Shown here: positions 8,271 to 16,602 of the stretch, piece after piece
Layout: each line of letters opens with the position of its first letter
Position numbering within the stretch: the first letter of the stretch is position 1
Assembly (NCBI RefSeq): GCF_017744555.1
Contig: NZ_JAGIBD010000001.1
Location: 372,001-436,000 of the forward strand
From: Cellulomonas sp.
GTDB taxonomy: Bacteria; Actinomycetota; Actinomycetes; Actinomycetales; Cellulomonadaceae
Length of the DNA: 64,000 nucleotides
Direction of reading: 5' to 3'
The notes under the pieces: model-generated
What the model was told of the DNA's origin: nothing
What the model saw: the letters and a program-made list of their open reading frames with translations, nothing else
The model's database searches: none
Position numbers and translations under genes: made by a program

Positions 8271-9788
8271 ATGCCGGACCGACCGCGATCGACGACCCGC
8301 CCGTGGGGCGTCCCGGTGGACCGCCGCACCGCCCTGCGGCTCGGCGGCGGCCTCGTCGCCCTGGGCGCCCTGGCGGCGTGCACCCCGGACGAGCGCACCG
8401 ACGCCCCGTCGGCGTCGCCGGCACCGACGCCGTCGGCGTGGACCCCACCGGCGCAACCGATGACGTTCCCCGCCGCGTTCGTCTTCGGCGCCGCGACCTC
8501 AGCGTTCCAGGTCGAGGGCTCGACGAAGGCGGACGGCCGGGGCGCCTCCATCTGGGACACGTTCGCCGCCGTCCCGGGGAACATCGCAGGCGGCGCGACG
8601 GGCGACCCGGCGGCGGACCACTACCGCCGGTGGGAGCAGGACCTCGACCTCATGTCGGACCTGGGCCTGCGGTCGTACCGGTTCTCGGTCGCGTGGCCGA
8701 GGATCCAGCCGACGGGCTCGGGACCGGTGAACCAGCCCGGCGTCGACTTCTACCGCCGGCTCGTCGACGGCTTGGGGGAGCGAGGCATCACGCCGGCGAT
8801 CACGCTGTACCACTGGGACCTGCCGCAGCCCCTCCAGGACGCGGGTGGCTGGGCGGTCCGGGACACCGCCGAGCGGTTCGCGGACTACGCGGCGGTCATG
8901 TTCGACGCGCTCGGGGACGTCGACGCGACGTGGCTGACGATCAACGAGCCGAAGACGACCGCCGCCGTCGGCTACGGCTCGCCGTACCACGCTCCGGGCG
9001 CGAACGACGTCGAGCAGCAGGTCGCGGCCGTCCACCACCAGCTGCTCGGCCACGGTCTGGCGGTGCGACGGTTCCGGGAGAGCGGTGCGCAGGGCGGCAT
9101 CGGGATCGCGCTCAACCTGCTGCCCGTGTACCCGGCGGGCATGGGTGCGGAGCAGCCGACGACGAGGGCGGACGCGGTCGAGAACCGGCTCTACCTCGAC
9201 CCCGTGCTCGTCGGTGCGTACCCGGAGGACGCCATCGGCGACAAGGCCGGCCAGATCCACGCCGACCGGGCCGCGTTCGAGGCACTCGTGCTGCCGGGGG
9301 ACCTCGACGCGATCAGCGAGCCGCTCGACGTGCTCGCCGTCCAGTACTACGGCGTCGCCGGCATCGACCGCACGGGCAACGTCGTGACGATCGCGCCGCA
9401 GTCGGACGCCCCGTGGCAGCAGATCCGGCCGGAGGGTCTGTACGACGTGCTCACGCGGCTGACCCGCGACTACCCGGACGCCCCGCCGCTGATCATCACG
9501 GAGAACGGGATCCCCGACCCCACGCCGCAGGGGACGACGCAGGACGACGACCGCACCGAGTTCCTGCGCGCGCACTTCCAGCAGGCGGCCCGGGCGATCC
9601 AGGACGGCGTCGACCTGCGGGCGTACTACGTGTGGTCGCTGCTCGACAACTTCGAGTGGGCGGAGGGCCTGACGCAGCGCTGGGGGATGGTGCACGTCGA
9701 CTTCGACACCCAGGAGCGGACCCCCAAGTCGAGCGCCCTGTGGTACCGCGACGTCATCGCCGCGGGTGCCGTCCCGCCCTCCGGGTGA
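8271..9788 (+). CDS. Glycoside hydrolase family 1 beta-glucosidase, Tat lipoprotein
   Basis: 505 residues. GH1 domain from about residue 65 with FVFGAATSAFQVEGS, acid/base Glu 226 in LTINEPKT, nucleophile Glu 411 in IITENGIPD, and the aglycone-site stretch SLLDNFEWAEGLTQRWG. It would release terminal beta-D-glucose from cello-oligosaccharides. Unusually, it has a twin-arginine signal (DRRTALRLGGGLVALGALAAC) ending in a lipobox LAAC, then a Ser/Pro/Thr linker, so it should be an outward-facing lipoprotein. ATG follows GACGAGGAG. CelR-like operators precede it. It stands alone between a membrane protein gene and ndh. Confidence 0.92.
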   Translation: MPDRPRSTTRPWGVPVDRRTALRLGGGLVALGALAACTPDERTDAPSASPAPTPSAWTPPAQPMTFPAAFVFGAATSAFQVEGSTKADGRGASIWDTFAAVPGNIAGGATGDPAADHYRRWEQDLDLMSDLGLRSYRFSVAWPRIQPTGSGPVNQPGVDFYRRLVDGLGERGITPAITLYHWDLPQPLQDAGGWAVRDTAERFADYAAVMFDALGDVDATWLTINEPKTTAAVGYGSPYHAPGANDVEQQVAAVHHQLLGHGLAVRRFRESGAQGGIGIALNLLPVYPAGMGAEQPTTRADAVENRLYLDPVLVGAYPEDAIGDKAGQIHADRAAFEALVLPGDLDAISEPLDVLAVQYYGVAGIDRTGNVVTIAPQSDAPWQQIRPEGLYDVLTRLTRDYPDAPPLIITENGIPDPTPQGTTQDDDRTEFLRAHFQQAARAIQDGVDLRAYYVWSLLDNFEWAEGLTQRWGMVHVDFDTQERTPKSSALWYRDVIAAGAVPPSG

Positions 9789-9885
9789 CCCGTGACGGCG
9801 ACGTGTCAGGGGGCGCACAGCGGGCGCCCAGGCGGTGTGCGCAGCGTCACCGTCCGACGATGAGGCGGTAAAAGTCGGGCGGCGA

Positions 9886-9891
9886 TACCGT
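9886..9891 (+). promoter_or_regulatory. -10 element of leaderless ndh
   Basis: TACCGT fits the actinobacterial TANNNT -10 pattern and ends six bases before the ndh ATG, which has no Shine-Dalgarno sequence. Transcription would start at or next to the A of the start codon. Confidence 0.5.
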
Positions 9892-9897
9892 GAATAC

Positions 9898-11391
9898 ATG
9901 CCCCAGACCGTCCCTGCACCCGCTGACGCATCCCCGTCCGGCACCACGGCACCTCGGCAGCCCAAGCCCCGCAAGGTCCCGCGCGTCGTCGTCCTCGGCG
10001 GCGGCACGGTCGGTCTCTACACGGCCCGCCGGCTGCGCAAGCGCCTCGGCAAGCGCGAGGCGGCCATCGTCGTCGTCGACCCGCGCCCGTACATGACCTA
10101 CGCGCCCTTCCTGCCCGAGACGGCCGCCGGCTCGATCGACGCCCGCAACGTCGTCGCCCCCCACCGCCGCGCGCTCAAGGGCGTCGACGTGCTGCAGGGC
10201 AAGGTGTCGCAGATCCACCACGCCGAGCGCACGGTCGAGATCACGCCCGAGGAGGGTGAGCCGTACTGGATCACCTACGACCACCTGGTCGTCGGCCTCG
10301 GCTCGGTCGCCCGCACGCTGCCCATCCCCGGCCTCGCGGAGAACGGCATCGGCTTCAAGAACGTCGAAGAGGCCATCGCCCTGCGCAACCACGTGCTCAA
10401 CCGGATCGACGTCGCGTCGTCCACCTGGGACCCCGAGCTGCGCAAGCGCATGCTGACGTTCGTGTTCGTCGGCGGCGGCTTCGCCGGTATCGAGGCGCTC
10501 GCCGAGGTCGAGGACATGGCCCGGGTCGCCGTGAAGTACTACAAGGCCATCGAGCAGGACGAGCTCCGGTTCGTGCTCGTCGAGGGCTCGCCGCGGATCC
10601 TCCCCGAGGTGAGCGAGGAGCTCGGCGGCTACACGCTCGAGCAGCTGCGCAAGCGCAACATCGAGATCCACCTGTCGACGTTCCTCAGCTCGTGCGTCGA
10701 CGGCCACGTGGTCCTGTCGAACAAGACGGAGTTCGACGCCGAGACGATCGTGTGGACCGCCGGCGTCAAGGCGAACCCGGTCCTGCAGAACTCGGACCTC
10801 CCGCTCGACCAGCTCGGTCGTGTCACGACGAACGCCAAGCTCCAGGTCGTCGACGCGGACGGCGTCGTCGTCGCGGACGCGTACGCGGCCGGTGACTGCG
10901 CGGCCGTGCCGGACCTCTACAACCCCGGCAAGTTCTGCCCCCCGAACGCCCAGCACGCGCTGCGCGAGGGCAACCACCTCGGCGACAACCTCGCCCGGGT
11001 GCTGCGCTCGGCGGAGCCGACCGAGTACAAGCACAAGAACATCGGCGCGGTCGCGTCGCTCGGCATGTACAAGGGTGTCGCGCAGATGTTCGGCCGGATC
11101 AAGGTCCGTGGCTTCCTCGCGTGGGTGCTGCACCGCACGTACCACGTGGCGGCCATGCCGACGTTCAACCGCAAGATCCGCATCGCGGCCGGCTGGACGG
11201 GCTCGATCCTGCTGCGTCGTGAGGTCGTCGCGCTCGGTGCGCTGCACGACCCGCGCGCGGAGTTCCGCGAGGCGTCGGTCCCCCCGAAGCCGCGTGCGGT
11301 CGAGCCGGGCGAGAAGGACCCCGCGCTCCCCGCCATCAAGGCGGAGCCGGGTTCGCCCGCCGAGAAGCAGCAGGCGAAGAACGCCAGCTGA
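9898..11391 (+). CDS. ndh: Type II NADH dehydrogenase (NDH-2)
   Basis: 497 residues. Non-proton-pumping NADH:menaquinone oxidoreductase, peripheral on the inner membrane face. FAD-binding Rossmann motif VVVLGGGTVGLYTARRL at about residue 27, NAD-binding motif FVFVGGGFAGIEALAEVED near residue 190, the Asp-containing AAGDCAAVPD that contacts FAD, and the quinone-site region CPPNAQHALREG are present. The C-terminal third has the amphipathic membrane-anchoring helices (MYKGVAQMFGRIKVRGFLAW, RRIAAGW-like segment). ATG 9898 is chosen from homology; there is no ribosome site, and a TANNNT hexamer six bases before it suggests a leaderless mRNA. A terminator follows at 11413. Confidence 0.93.
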   Translation: MPQTVPAPADASPSGTTAPRQPKPRKVPRVVVLGGGTVGLYTARRLRKRLGKREAAIVVVDPRPYMTYAPFLPETAAGSIDARNVVAPHRRALKGVDVLQGKVSQIHHAERTVEITPEEGEPYWITYDHLVVGLGSVARTLPIPGLAENGIGFKNVEEAIALRNHVLNRIDVASSTWDPELRKRMLTFVFVGGGFAGIEALAEVEDMARVAVKYYKAIEQDELRFVLVEGSPRILPEVSEELGGYTLEQLRKRNIEIHLSTFLSSCVDGHVVLSNKTEFDAETIVWTAGVKANPVLQNSDLPLDQLGRVTTNAKLQVVDADGVVVADAYAAGDCAAVPDLYNPGKFCPPNAQHALREGNHLGDNLARVLRSAEPTEYKHKNIGAVASLGMYKGVAQMFGRIKVRGFLAWVLHRTYHVAAMPTFNRKIRIAAGWTGSILLRREVVALGALHDPRAEFREASVPPKPRAVEPGEKDPALPAIKAEPGSPAEKQQAKNAS

Positions 11392-11412
11392 CGGCGTTCC
11401 GACCACCGGTCC

Positions 11413-11444
11413 CGAGCCCTCGACCTGTCCGGGTCGAGGGCTCG
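11413..11444 (+). terminator. Terminator of ndh
   Basis: Perfect 13-bp stem (11413-11425 with 11432-11444), 6-base loop TGTCCG, 21 bases after the ndh stop and before the tRNA gene. Confidence 0.8.
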
Positions 11445-11500
11445 AGCCGTCTGCGGGGATCCCGGGCGCCACAGGCTGGCAGGATGAGGCCGCCGGTGGA

Positions 11501-11574
11501 GCCCCCGTAGCCCAATCGGCAGAGGCAGCCGGCTTAAACCCGGCCCAGTCCCGGTTCGAACCCGGGCGGGGGCA
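11501..11574 (+). tRNA. tRNA with anticodon UAA and a short variable loop (Leu-type anticodon, class I body)
   Basis: Folds as a 74-nt cloverleaf: acceptor GCCCCCG/CGGGGGC with discriminator A, D-arm GCCC with GGC partner, anticodon stem GCCGG/CCGGC around loop CTTAAAC (anticodon TAA at 11535-11537), variable loop of only five bases (CCAGT), T stem CCCGG/CCGGG with TTCGAAC loop. The anticodon would read UUA, a leucine codon, but bacterial tRNA-Leu has a long variable arm, which is absent. The fourth D-stem pair is C-A. CCA is not encoded. It lies alone between ndh and the siderophore-interacting protein gene. Its amino acid identity is uncertain. Confidence 0.85.
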
Positions 11575-11654
11575 CGTAGCGCGACGAGCGGTCGGACGGC
11601 CGAGCGCGTTGCTCGACGTGCCCCGGACGGCTGCGTCGTTCGGGCGATGGGCCG

Positions 11655-12515
11655 CTAGACGAGACCCGCTGCGAGCTCGGACTCCTCGATGCCGGCGAGC
11701 CAGGTCCGCTTGGTCGCCCGCCAGCCCTCGTCGTCGGCGCCGAGCCGCCAGTAGCCCGACACCGACAGGTCCTCGCGGGCCAGCCCCCGGTCGACGCGCA
11801 GGTGGCGGCGCAGGTCGCGGACGGCGCCGGCCTCGCCGTGCACGAACGCGCTGACGGGTGCAGGCAACGGCGGCAGGCCGGTGACGTGGTCGACGAGCGC
11901 GGCGCCCGGGACGCCGTCGCCCGTGTGCACCCAGTGCACCTGCACGTCGGTCGGGACGTCGAGCGGGATCTCGTCCTCGGGGCCGTGGACCTCGACGACG
12001 ACGTGCCCCACGGCGTCGGCGGCGAGGCGCTCGACTGCGACGGCGATCGCGGGCAGGGCGGAGAGGTCGCCGACGAGCAGGTGGGACGCGGCGGACTCGT
12101 CGGGGGACCAGGCGCCGCCGGGGCCGACGAGCAGCACCTCGTCGCCGGGAGCGGCGCGGTCGGCCCACGGTCCGGCGAGGCCGGCGTCGCCGTGCACGAC
12201 CAGGTCGAGGGTGAGCCGTCCGTCGGCGAACCCGCGGACGGTGTACGACCGCTGGCGTGGCTGCTGGTCCGGCGGCAGCGTCGCGCGGACCGCGTCGAGG
12301 TCGAGCCGGCCGTCGTCACGCAGAGGCCGAGCCGTCCCGGCTGCCGGAGGGAGAAAGACGAGCTTGACGTAGGAGTCGGCATGCGGCGACGGCTCGAACC
12401 GGGCGAGCCCGGGACCGCCGACGACGACCCGGACGAGCGACGCCGAGAGCCGTTCGACGGTCAGCACCTCGCCGACGAACGGGGCGGGACGGGTGCGGGC
12501 GGGCGCGTCGGTCAC
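11655..12515 (-). CDS. Siderophore-interacting protein (FAD/NAD(P)H ferric-siderophore reductase)
   Basis: 286 residues of the SIP/ViuB family, which reduce ferric siderophores in the cytoplasm to release iron. An N-terminal FAD-binding barrel has RQRSYTVRGF (the RxYT flavin motif) and a following DLVVHGDAGLAGPWA segment; the NAD(P)H domain contains LLVGDLSALPAIA and AVRDLRRHLRVDRGL, and the C-terminus has SGYWRLG. GTG 12515 is preceded by TACCGT six bases away and lacks a Shine-Dalgarno, again like a leaderless gene. No siderophore transport gene is adjacent. Confidence 0.9.
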   Translation of the reverse strand: MTDAPARTRPAPFVGEVLTVERLSASLVRVVVGGPGLARFEPSPHADSYVKLVFLPPAAGTARPLRDDGRLDLDAVRATLPPDQQPRQRSYTVRGFADGRLTLDLVVHGDAGLAGPWADRAAPGDEVLLVGPGGAWSPDESAASHLLVGDLSALPAIAVAVERLAADAVGHVVVEVHGPEDEIPLDVPTDVQVHWVHTGDGVPGAALVDHVTGLPPLPAPVSAFVHGEAGAVRDLRRHLRVDRGLAREDLSVSGYWRLGADDEGWRATKRTWLAGIEESELAAGLV

Positions 12516-12521
12516 CGGGTC

Positions 12522-12527
12522 ACGGTA
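12522..12527 (-). promoter_or_regulatory. -10 element of leaderless siderophore-interacting protein gene
   Basis: Reads TACCGT on the minus strand, six bases before the GTG start; identical hexamer and spacing to the ndh gene. Confidence 0.5.
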
Positions 12528-12540
12528 ACCGCGCCGGCTG

Positions 12541-12595
12541 GGTGGTCGGGACGGGCGGCCGGTGGTCGGGCGGCGAGGCGGTCGGGCGGCGAGGT
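12541..12595. repeat. Short tandem repeat between MarR and SIP genes
   Basis: Two near-identical 16-bp units (12564-12579 and 12580-12595, GGTCGGGCGGCGAGGC type) preceded by a more degenerate copy from 12541. It occupies part of the 162-base gap, in which no other element is evident. Confidence 0.6.
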
Positions 12596-12677
12596 GCGCG
12601 GGCACGCCAGTACGTTCTCCGGGTGCCGGGGCCGCCGCCCGGGCCGCCGGAGGCGCCGGGAGGAGCCGGAGAGGCGG

Positions 12678-13181
12678 TCAGTCGCCGGGCGCCGCGTCCG
12701 GGGCCGTCGGGGTACCGGCCGGCGGGGTCGCGGTGGTGGCGGGCCGGCCGACCCTGGTGTCCATGTCGTCGTTGAGGCGCGTGAGCATCGCGGCGAGCGT
12801 GCGGCGGTCGTCCGGTGACCACTCGGCGAGGAGGTCGTCGTACACCTCGGCGCGGGCCTGCCGGGTGTGCGCGAGCGCCGCAGCGCCGGCGTCCGTCATC
12901 GTGACCACCGCGCGGCGGCCGTCGCGGTCGTCCCGCTCGCGCGTCACGTGCCCGGCGGCCTCCATGGCGAGCACCTGCCGCGTGACGGTCGAGGCGTCGA
13001 GCCGCAGGTGGTCGGCGATCTCGTTGATGCCGCAGGGGCCGTGCACGGCGAGCTGCCGCAGCGCGAGGTAGGCCGACCGTTCGAGCGTGCCGTCGAGGCG
13101 TGCCGTCCGGCGCCGGTTGCGGTCGGCGAGGCGCAGCAAGAGGGCGATCTGCAGCTCGACGTCCTGGATCGCATCGTCCAA
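12678..13181 (-). CDS. MarR family transcriptional regulator
   Basis: About 167 residues. Winged-helix core: YLALRQLAVHGPCGINEIAD, recognition helix LRLDASTVTRQVLAMEAAG, wing HVTRERDDRDGRRAVVTMTD, then the dimerisation helices. TTG 13181 is chosen because GGAGG lies seven bases upstream; an ATG at 13223 would add 14 residues but lies against the operator. It is divergent from an MFS transporter gene with an 85-base gap holding a 17-bp palindrome, so it very likely represses both. The inducing ligand is unknown. Confidence 0.88.
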   Translation of the reverse strand: MDDAIQDVELQIALLLRLADRNRRRTARLDGTLERSAYLALRQLAVHGPCGINEIADHLRLDASTVTRQVLAMEAAGHVTRERDDRDGRRAVVTMTDAGAAALAHTRQARAEVYDDLLAEWSPDDRRTLAAMLTRLNDDMDTRVGRPATTATPPAGTPTAPDAAPGD

Positions 13182-13223
13182 GGGGTCACCTCCGTGTCGG
13201 CGTCCGAAATCTAGGTGTAGCAT

Positions 13224-13240
13224 ACAGGTAAATTACCTGT
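13224..13240. promoter_or_regulatory. MarR-type operator between marR and the MFS gene
   Basis: ACAGGTAAATTACCTGT is a perfect inverted repeat around a central A. TAGCATA at 13218-13224 can serve as -10 for both strands (TAGCAT forward, TATGCT reverse), so the operator overlaps the start region of one promoter and the spacer of the other. Confidence 0.75.
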
Positions 13241-13266
13241 CCCCTACAGATACCAAGGGTCCACCT

Positions 13267-14505
13267 GTGGCTTCCGCACGCAACGAACCGAACAAGACCG
13301 CGATCTTCGCGACCACCCTCACCGCCTTCTTCGCGATCGCGGGCATCGCGATCGTCGATCCCATCCTGCCCGCCATCGGCGCCGACCTCGGCGCGACGAC
13401 CTGGCAGATCGAGCTCCTGTTCACCGCCTACATCGCCGTCATGGCGATCGGCATGATCCCGGCCGTCATGCTCACGGGCAAGTTCGGCTACAAGAAGATC
13501 CTCGCGACAGGCGTGAGCGTCGTCGCCGTGGCCGCGATCGCCGCCTCGCTCACCGGCAACATCGGTCAGCTCTCGGCACTGCGCGGGTTGTGGGGGCTCG
13601 GCAACGCGATGTTCTTCGCGACCGCGATGGTGCTGCTCGTCTCGCTGGCCAACGACCGCGCGTGGGCGGTCGAGCTGTTCGAGACGTGCGTCGGGCTCGG
13701 CTTCGCTATCGGCCCGCTCATCGGCGGCCTGCTCGGCGAGATCAGCTGGCGCGTGCCGTTCCTGCTGTGCGGCGTGTTCATGATCGTCGCGCTCACGGTG
13801 TCGGTCACCCGGCTCAAGGACCCCGCGGAGAAGCCCGCGCCGCTGACGCTCGGCCAGGTGTTCACGCCGTTCCGGCGGCCCGCGTTCGTGATCCTGTGCG
13901 TCATCACCGCGACGTACAACTTCGTGTTCTTCGTCGTGCTCGGCTTCACGCCTGTGTTCCTCGGCCTCGACGTGATCCCGCTCGGGTTCGTCTTCACCGC
14001 CTGGGGCGTGGGCCTCGCGCTCGGCATCCTCGTGGTCGGCCACCGTCTGGCCCACCGGATCGGTGCCGTGCAGACCGTCGGCATCGCGATCGTCGTGCTG
14101 CTCGCGTCCCTGTTCGGCCTCGTCACGTCGCACAGCACCACGCAGTCCGTGCTCGTGCTCGTCGTCGCCGGTGTCTGCATGGGCATCTGCAACGCGAACC
14201 TCACCGACCTGGCGCTCGCGGCCGGCTCGCCCGACCGGCGCGTCACGACCGGCTCGTTCAACCTGGTCCGCTGGGGCTTCGCCGCCCCCGCCCCGGTCGT
14301 CGCGGGTCTGCTCGCGGAGCACGTCGGCCTCACGTCGCCCTACTGGGTCGCGATCGGTGTGCTCGCCGTCGGGGTGCTCACGTTCCTGGCCGCGGGTCAC
14401 GTGCTCGCGCGCAACGTCGGCGAGAGGGTGTTCTGGGCCCGGCTGAACAAGGACGCCGCGACCGTCGAGGGCACGCCCGAGGAGGCGCTCGGCGAGCTCG
14501 TCTGA
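13267..14505 (+). CDS. MFS transporter (DHA1-type, probable drug efflux)
   Basis: 412 residues with about twelve membrane helices, beginning IFATTLTAFFAIAGIAIVDP and with the MFS motif A region MLTGKFGYKKILATG after helix 2. The early DPILPAIGADL is typical of DHA1 proton/drug antiporters. GTG 13267 has a modest AAGGG upstream. It shares a promoter region with the divergent marR, so expression is probably induced by the compound it exports. A terminator shared with the ABC permease gene follows. The substrate cannot be read from sequence. Confidence 0.88.
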   Translation: MASARNEPNKTAIFATTLTAFFAIAGIAIVDPILPAIGADLGATTWQIELLFTAYIAVMAIGMIPAVMLTGKFGYKKILATGVSVVAVAAIAASLTGNIGQLSALRGLWGLGNAMFFATAMVLLVSLANDRAWAVELFETCVGLGFAIGPLIGGLLGEISWRVPFLLCGVFMIVALTVSVTRLKDPAEKPAPLTLGQVFTPFRRPAFVILCVITATYNFVFFVVLGFTPVFLGLDVIPLGFVFTAWGVGLALGILVVGHRLAHRIGAVQTVGIAIVVLLASLFGLVTSHSTTQSVLVLVVAGVCMGICNANLTDLALAAGSPDRRVTTGSFNLVRWGFAAPAPVVAGLLAEHVGLTSPYWVAIGVLAVGVLTFLAAGHVLARNVGERVFWARLNKDAATVEGTPEEALGELV

Positions 14506-14525
14506 CCGGCGGCCCCGAACAACGA

Positions 14526-14563
14526 CGACGCCCGGCCGGACCAGGAGGTCCGACCGGGCGTCG
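14526..14563. terminator. Bidirectional terminator between the MFS and ABC permease genes
   Basis: 17-bp stem with one mismatch (14526-14542 with 14547-14563), loop AGGA, in the 87-base gap between convergent genes. Confidence 0.8.
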
Positions 14564-14592
14564 GTCGTCGGTGGGGGACGAGCCCGCCGGCG

Positions 14593-15447
14593 TCAGGCGT
14601 CGCGGCGCTTGAGCAGCACCGCCGCAGCGGCGAGCAGGATCACCACGTACCCGGCGAGGACGCCGAAGCCCTCCCACGCCGACAGCGTGATGACGTCGGG
14701 CTGAGCGGCCGCCATCGCCGCGATCTGCTCGTTCGTCTGCGTGATCTGCGCACCGGCCACGTTGGGCAGGAACGGCATGATCTTGTGCAGCGGCTCCCAC
14801 GGGATGGCGCTGAACATGATCGGCAGGATCAGCAGGGCGCCGAGCACGGTTGCGATCGCCGCCGCCGAGTGCCGCATGAGCGCACCGAGCGCGAACGACA
14901 GCAGGCCGATCATCGCGATGTACAGCGCGTAGCCGGTCAGCGCCCGCAGGGTCTGCGCGTCGTTGATGTCGACCGTCATGCCGTCGCCGCCGAAGATCGC
15001 GGCCTGCAGGAGTGCCGCGAGGGCGGTGGACGCGGCCGCGACGACGAACACGACGACGAACAGCACGAGCGCCTTCGCCCACAGCACCGGGGTCCGGCGG
15101 GGCTCGGCAGTCAGGCTCGAGCGGATCATGCCCGTCGTGTACTCGCCCGTGATCGACAGGGCGCCGAGCACGGCGACCGCGAGCGGGCCGAGGTAGACGT
15201 TGAGGCCGAACGCGTCGAGCGGGTTGGTCGGGGCGCCCGCGTCGTCCGGCGCGTTGACCATGGCCAGCGTGAGCAGCAGCGTGAAGCCGACGAGCGCGAG
15301 CGCGGTGATCGCCAGCGTCCACGTGGTCGAGCGGACCGACCAGAACTTGATCCACTCGGACTTGAGCAGGTGGCCGAACGACAGCTTGTGCGTCGTCGTC
15401 GGGCGCGACACCTCGGCCCGCGCGGGGGCGACGGTGGTGGTGCTCAT
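14593..15447 (-). CDS. ABC-2 type transporter permease
   Basis: 284 residues, six predicted membrane helices, first at about 45-65 (TLAITALALVGFTLLLTLAM) followed by a periplasmic-side segment, and later LALGALMRHSAAAIATVLG-like and LAGYVVILLAAAAVLLKRRDA at the C-terminus. The region SITGEYTTGMIRSSLTAEPRR is the coupling segment seen in ABC-2 permeases of the bacitracin/lantibiotic-resistance kind. Start ATG overlaps the ATPase stop (ATGA). With the ATPase it forms a two-component exporter; substrate unknown. Confidence 0.88.
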   Translation of the reverse strand: MSTTTVAPARAEVSRPTTTHKLSFGHLLKSEWIKFWSVRSTTWTLAITALALVGFTLLLTLAMVNAPDDAGAPTNPLDAFGLNVYLGPLAVAVLGALSITGEYTTGMIRSSLTAEPRRTPVLWAKALVLFVVVFVVAAASTALAALLQAAIFGGDGMTVDINDAQTLRALTGYALYIAMIGLLSFALGALMRHSAAAIATVLGALLILPIMFSAIPWEPLHKIMPFLPNVAGAQITQTNEQIAAMAAAQPDVITLSAWEGFGVLAGYVVILLAAAAVLLKRRDA

Positions 15448-16409
15448 CGGGCGTTCTCCTCGGAGGTCGTGGCTGCGCTGGATGTGCCCTGCGTGTCCGG
15501 CACCGCGGCCGAGTGGTACTCGACGGCGTCCTGCGTGAGGCTCATGTACGCCTCCTCGAGCGACCCGCGCACCGGCGTGAGCTCGTGCAGCACGATCCGG
15601 CCGGCCGCCGCGACCTCGCCGACCGCCTCGGCCGTGGCGCCGTGGACCTCGAGCAGGCCGGGCTCGTCGGACGCGATCGTGACGTCAGGTGCCGCGAGCA
15701 GCTCCGCGAGCTGGGCCGCCTGCGGAGAGCGGACCTTGACCGTGGTGCGGGTGGCCTGCGAGACCACCTGCTCGACGGGGCCGTCCGTGATGATCTTGCC
15801 GCGGCCGATGACTACCAGGTGGTCGGCCGTGAGGGCCATCTCGCTCATGAGGTGCGACGACAGGAAGACCGTGCGGCCCTCCGACGCGAGGTACTTCACG
15901 AGGTTGCGGACCCACAGCACGCCCTCGGGGTCGAGACCGTTGACCGGCTCGTCGAGGATGAGCGTGCGCGGGTCGCCGAGGAGCGCGACGGCGATGCCGA
16001 GTCGCTGGCCCATGCCGAGCGAGAAGCCGCCGACGCGGCGCTTGGCCACGTCGTGCAGGCCGGTCATGTCGATGACCTCGTTGACGCGCTTGTCGCCGAT
16101 GCCGTGCGTCGCGGCGAGCGCACGCAGGTGGTTCTTGGCGCTGCGGCCCGTGTGGACGGCCTTGGCCTCCAGGAGGGCGCCGACCTCGGTCAGCGGCGAG
16201 CGGTGCTGGGCGTAGGGGCGGCCGTTGACGGTGACGGTGCCGGCCGTCGGGCGGTCGAGCCCGACGATCATGCGCATCGTGGTGGACTTGCCGGCGCCGT
16301 TCGGGCCGAGGAAGCCCGTCACCTTGCCGGGCTGCACCGTGAACGAGATGCCGTCCACGGCGGTCTTCGCGCCGTACTTCTTGGTCAGGCCTTGGGCCTC
16401 GATCATCAT
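15444..16409 (-). CDS. ABC transporter ATP-binding protein (exporter)
   Basis: 321 residues. Walker A GPNGAGKST, signature SLGMGQRLG in place of LSGGQ, Walker B LILDEP, and H-loop SSHLMSE; a C-terminal ~90-residue extension typical of ABC-2 exporter ATPases (DrrA/BcrA group) follows. Two adjacent ATGs (16409 and 16406) follow GAGGA; the first is used. It is the first gene of a two-gene operon with the permease and is divergent from the Bax inhibitor-like gene. Confidence 0.92.
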   Translation of the reverse strand: MMIEAQGLTKKYGAKTAVDGISFTVQPGKVTGFLGPNGAGKSTTMRMIVGLDRPTAGTVTVNGRPYAQHRSPLTEVGALLEAKAVHTGRSAKNHLRALAATHGIGDKRVNEVIDMTGLHDVAKRRVGGFSLGMGQRLGIAVALLGDPRTLILDEPVNGLDPEGVLWVRNLVKYLASEGRTVFLSSHLMSEMALTADHLVVIGRGKIITDGPVEQVVSQATRTTVKVRSPQAAQLAELLAAPDVTIASDEPGLLEVHGATAEAVGEVAAAGRIVLHELTPVRGSLEEAYMSLTQDAVEYHSAAVPDTQGTSSAATTSEENAR

Positions 16410-16602
16410 CGGTCCTCGTCTGGGGAAACTGTGACCGTTCGACCCTAGGGGCTGGGTACCTGCGTTGTATCCGTCATTGGGTGGATATCCGGGGCGGTTC
16501 AGGGTGGTCCCTGAGTCGGCCGAAGGAACGATCCGGGGTTCACCCGCGTTCGTTACGGTGAACGCGCATCTTGCGTGCCGCCGAGCCGTCCAGGAGGACG
16601 AC

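Noticed and set aside
11501..11574. Ortholog of the bldA leucyl tRNA
   Set aside because: bldA tRNA is class II with a long variable arm; this one has five bases there.
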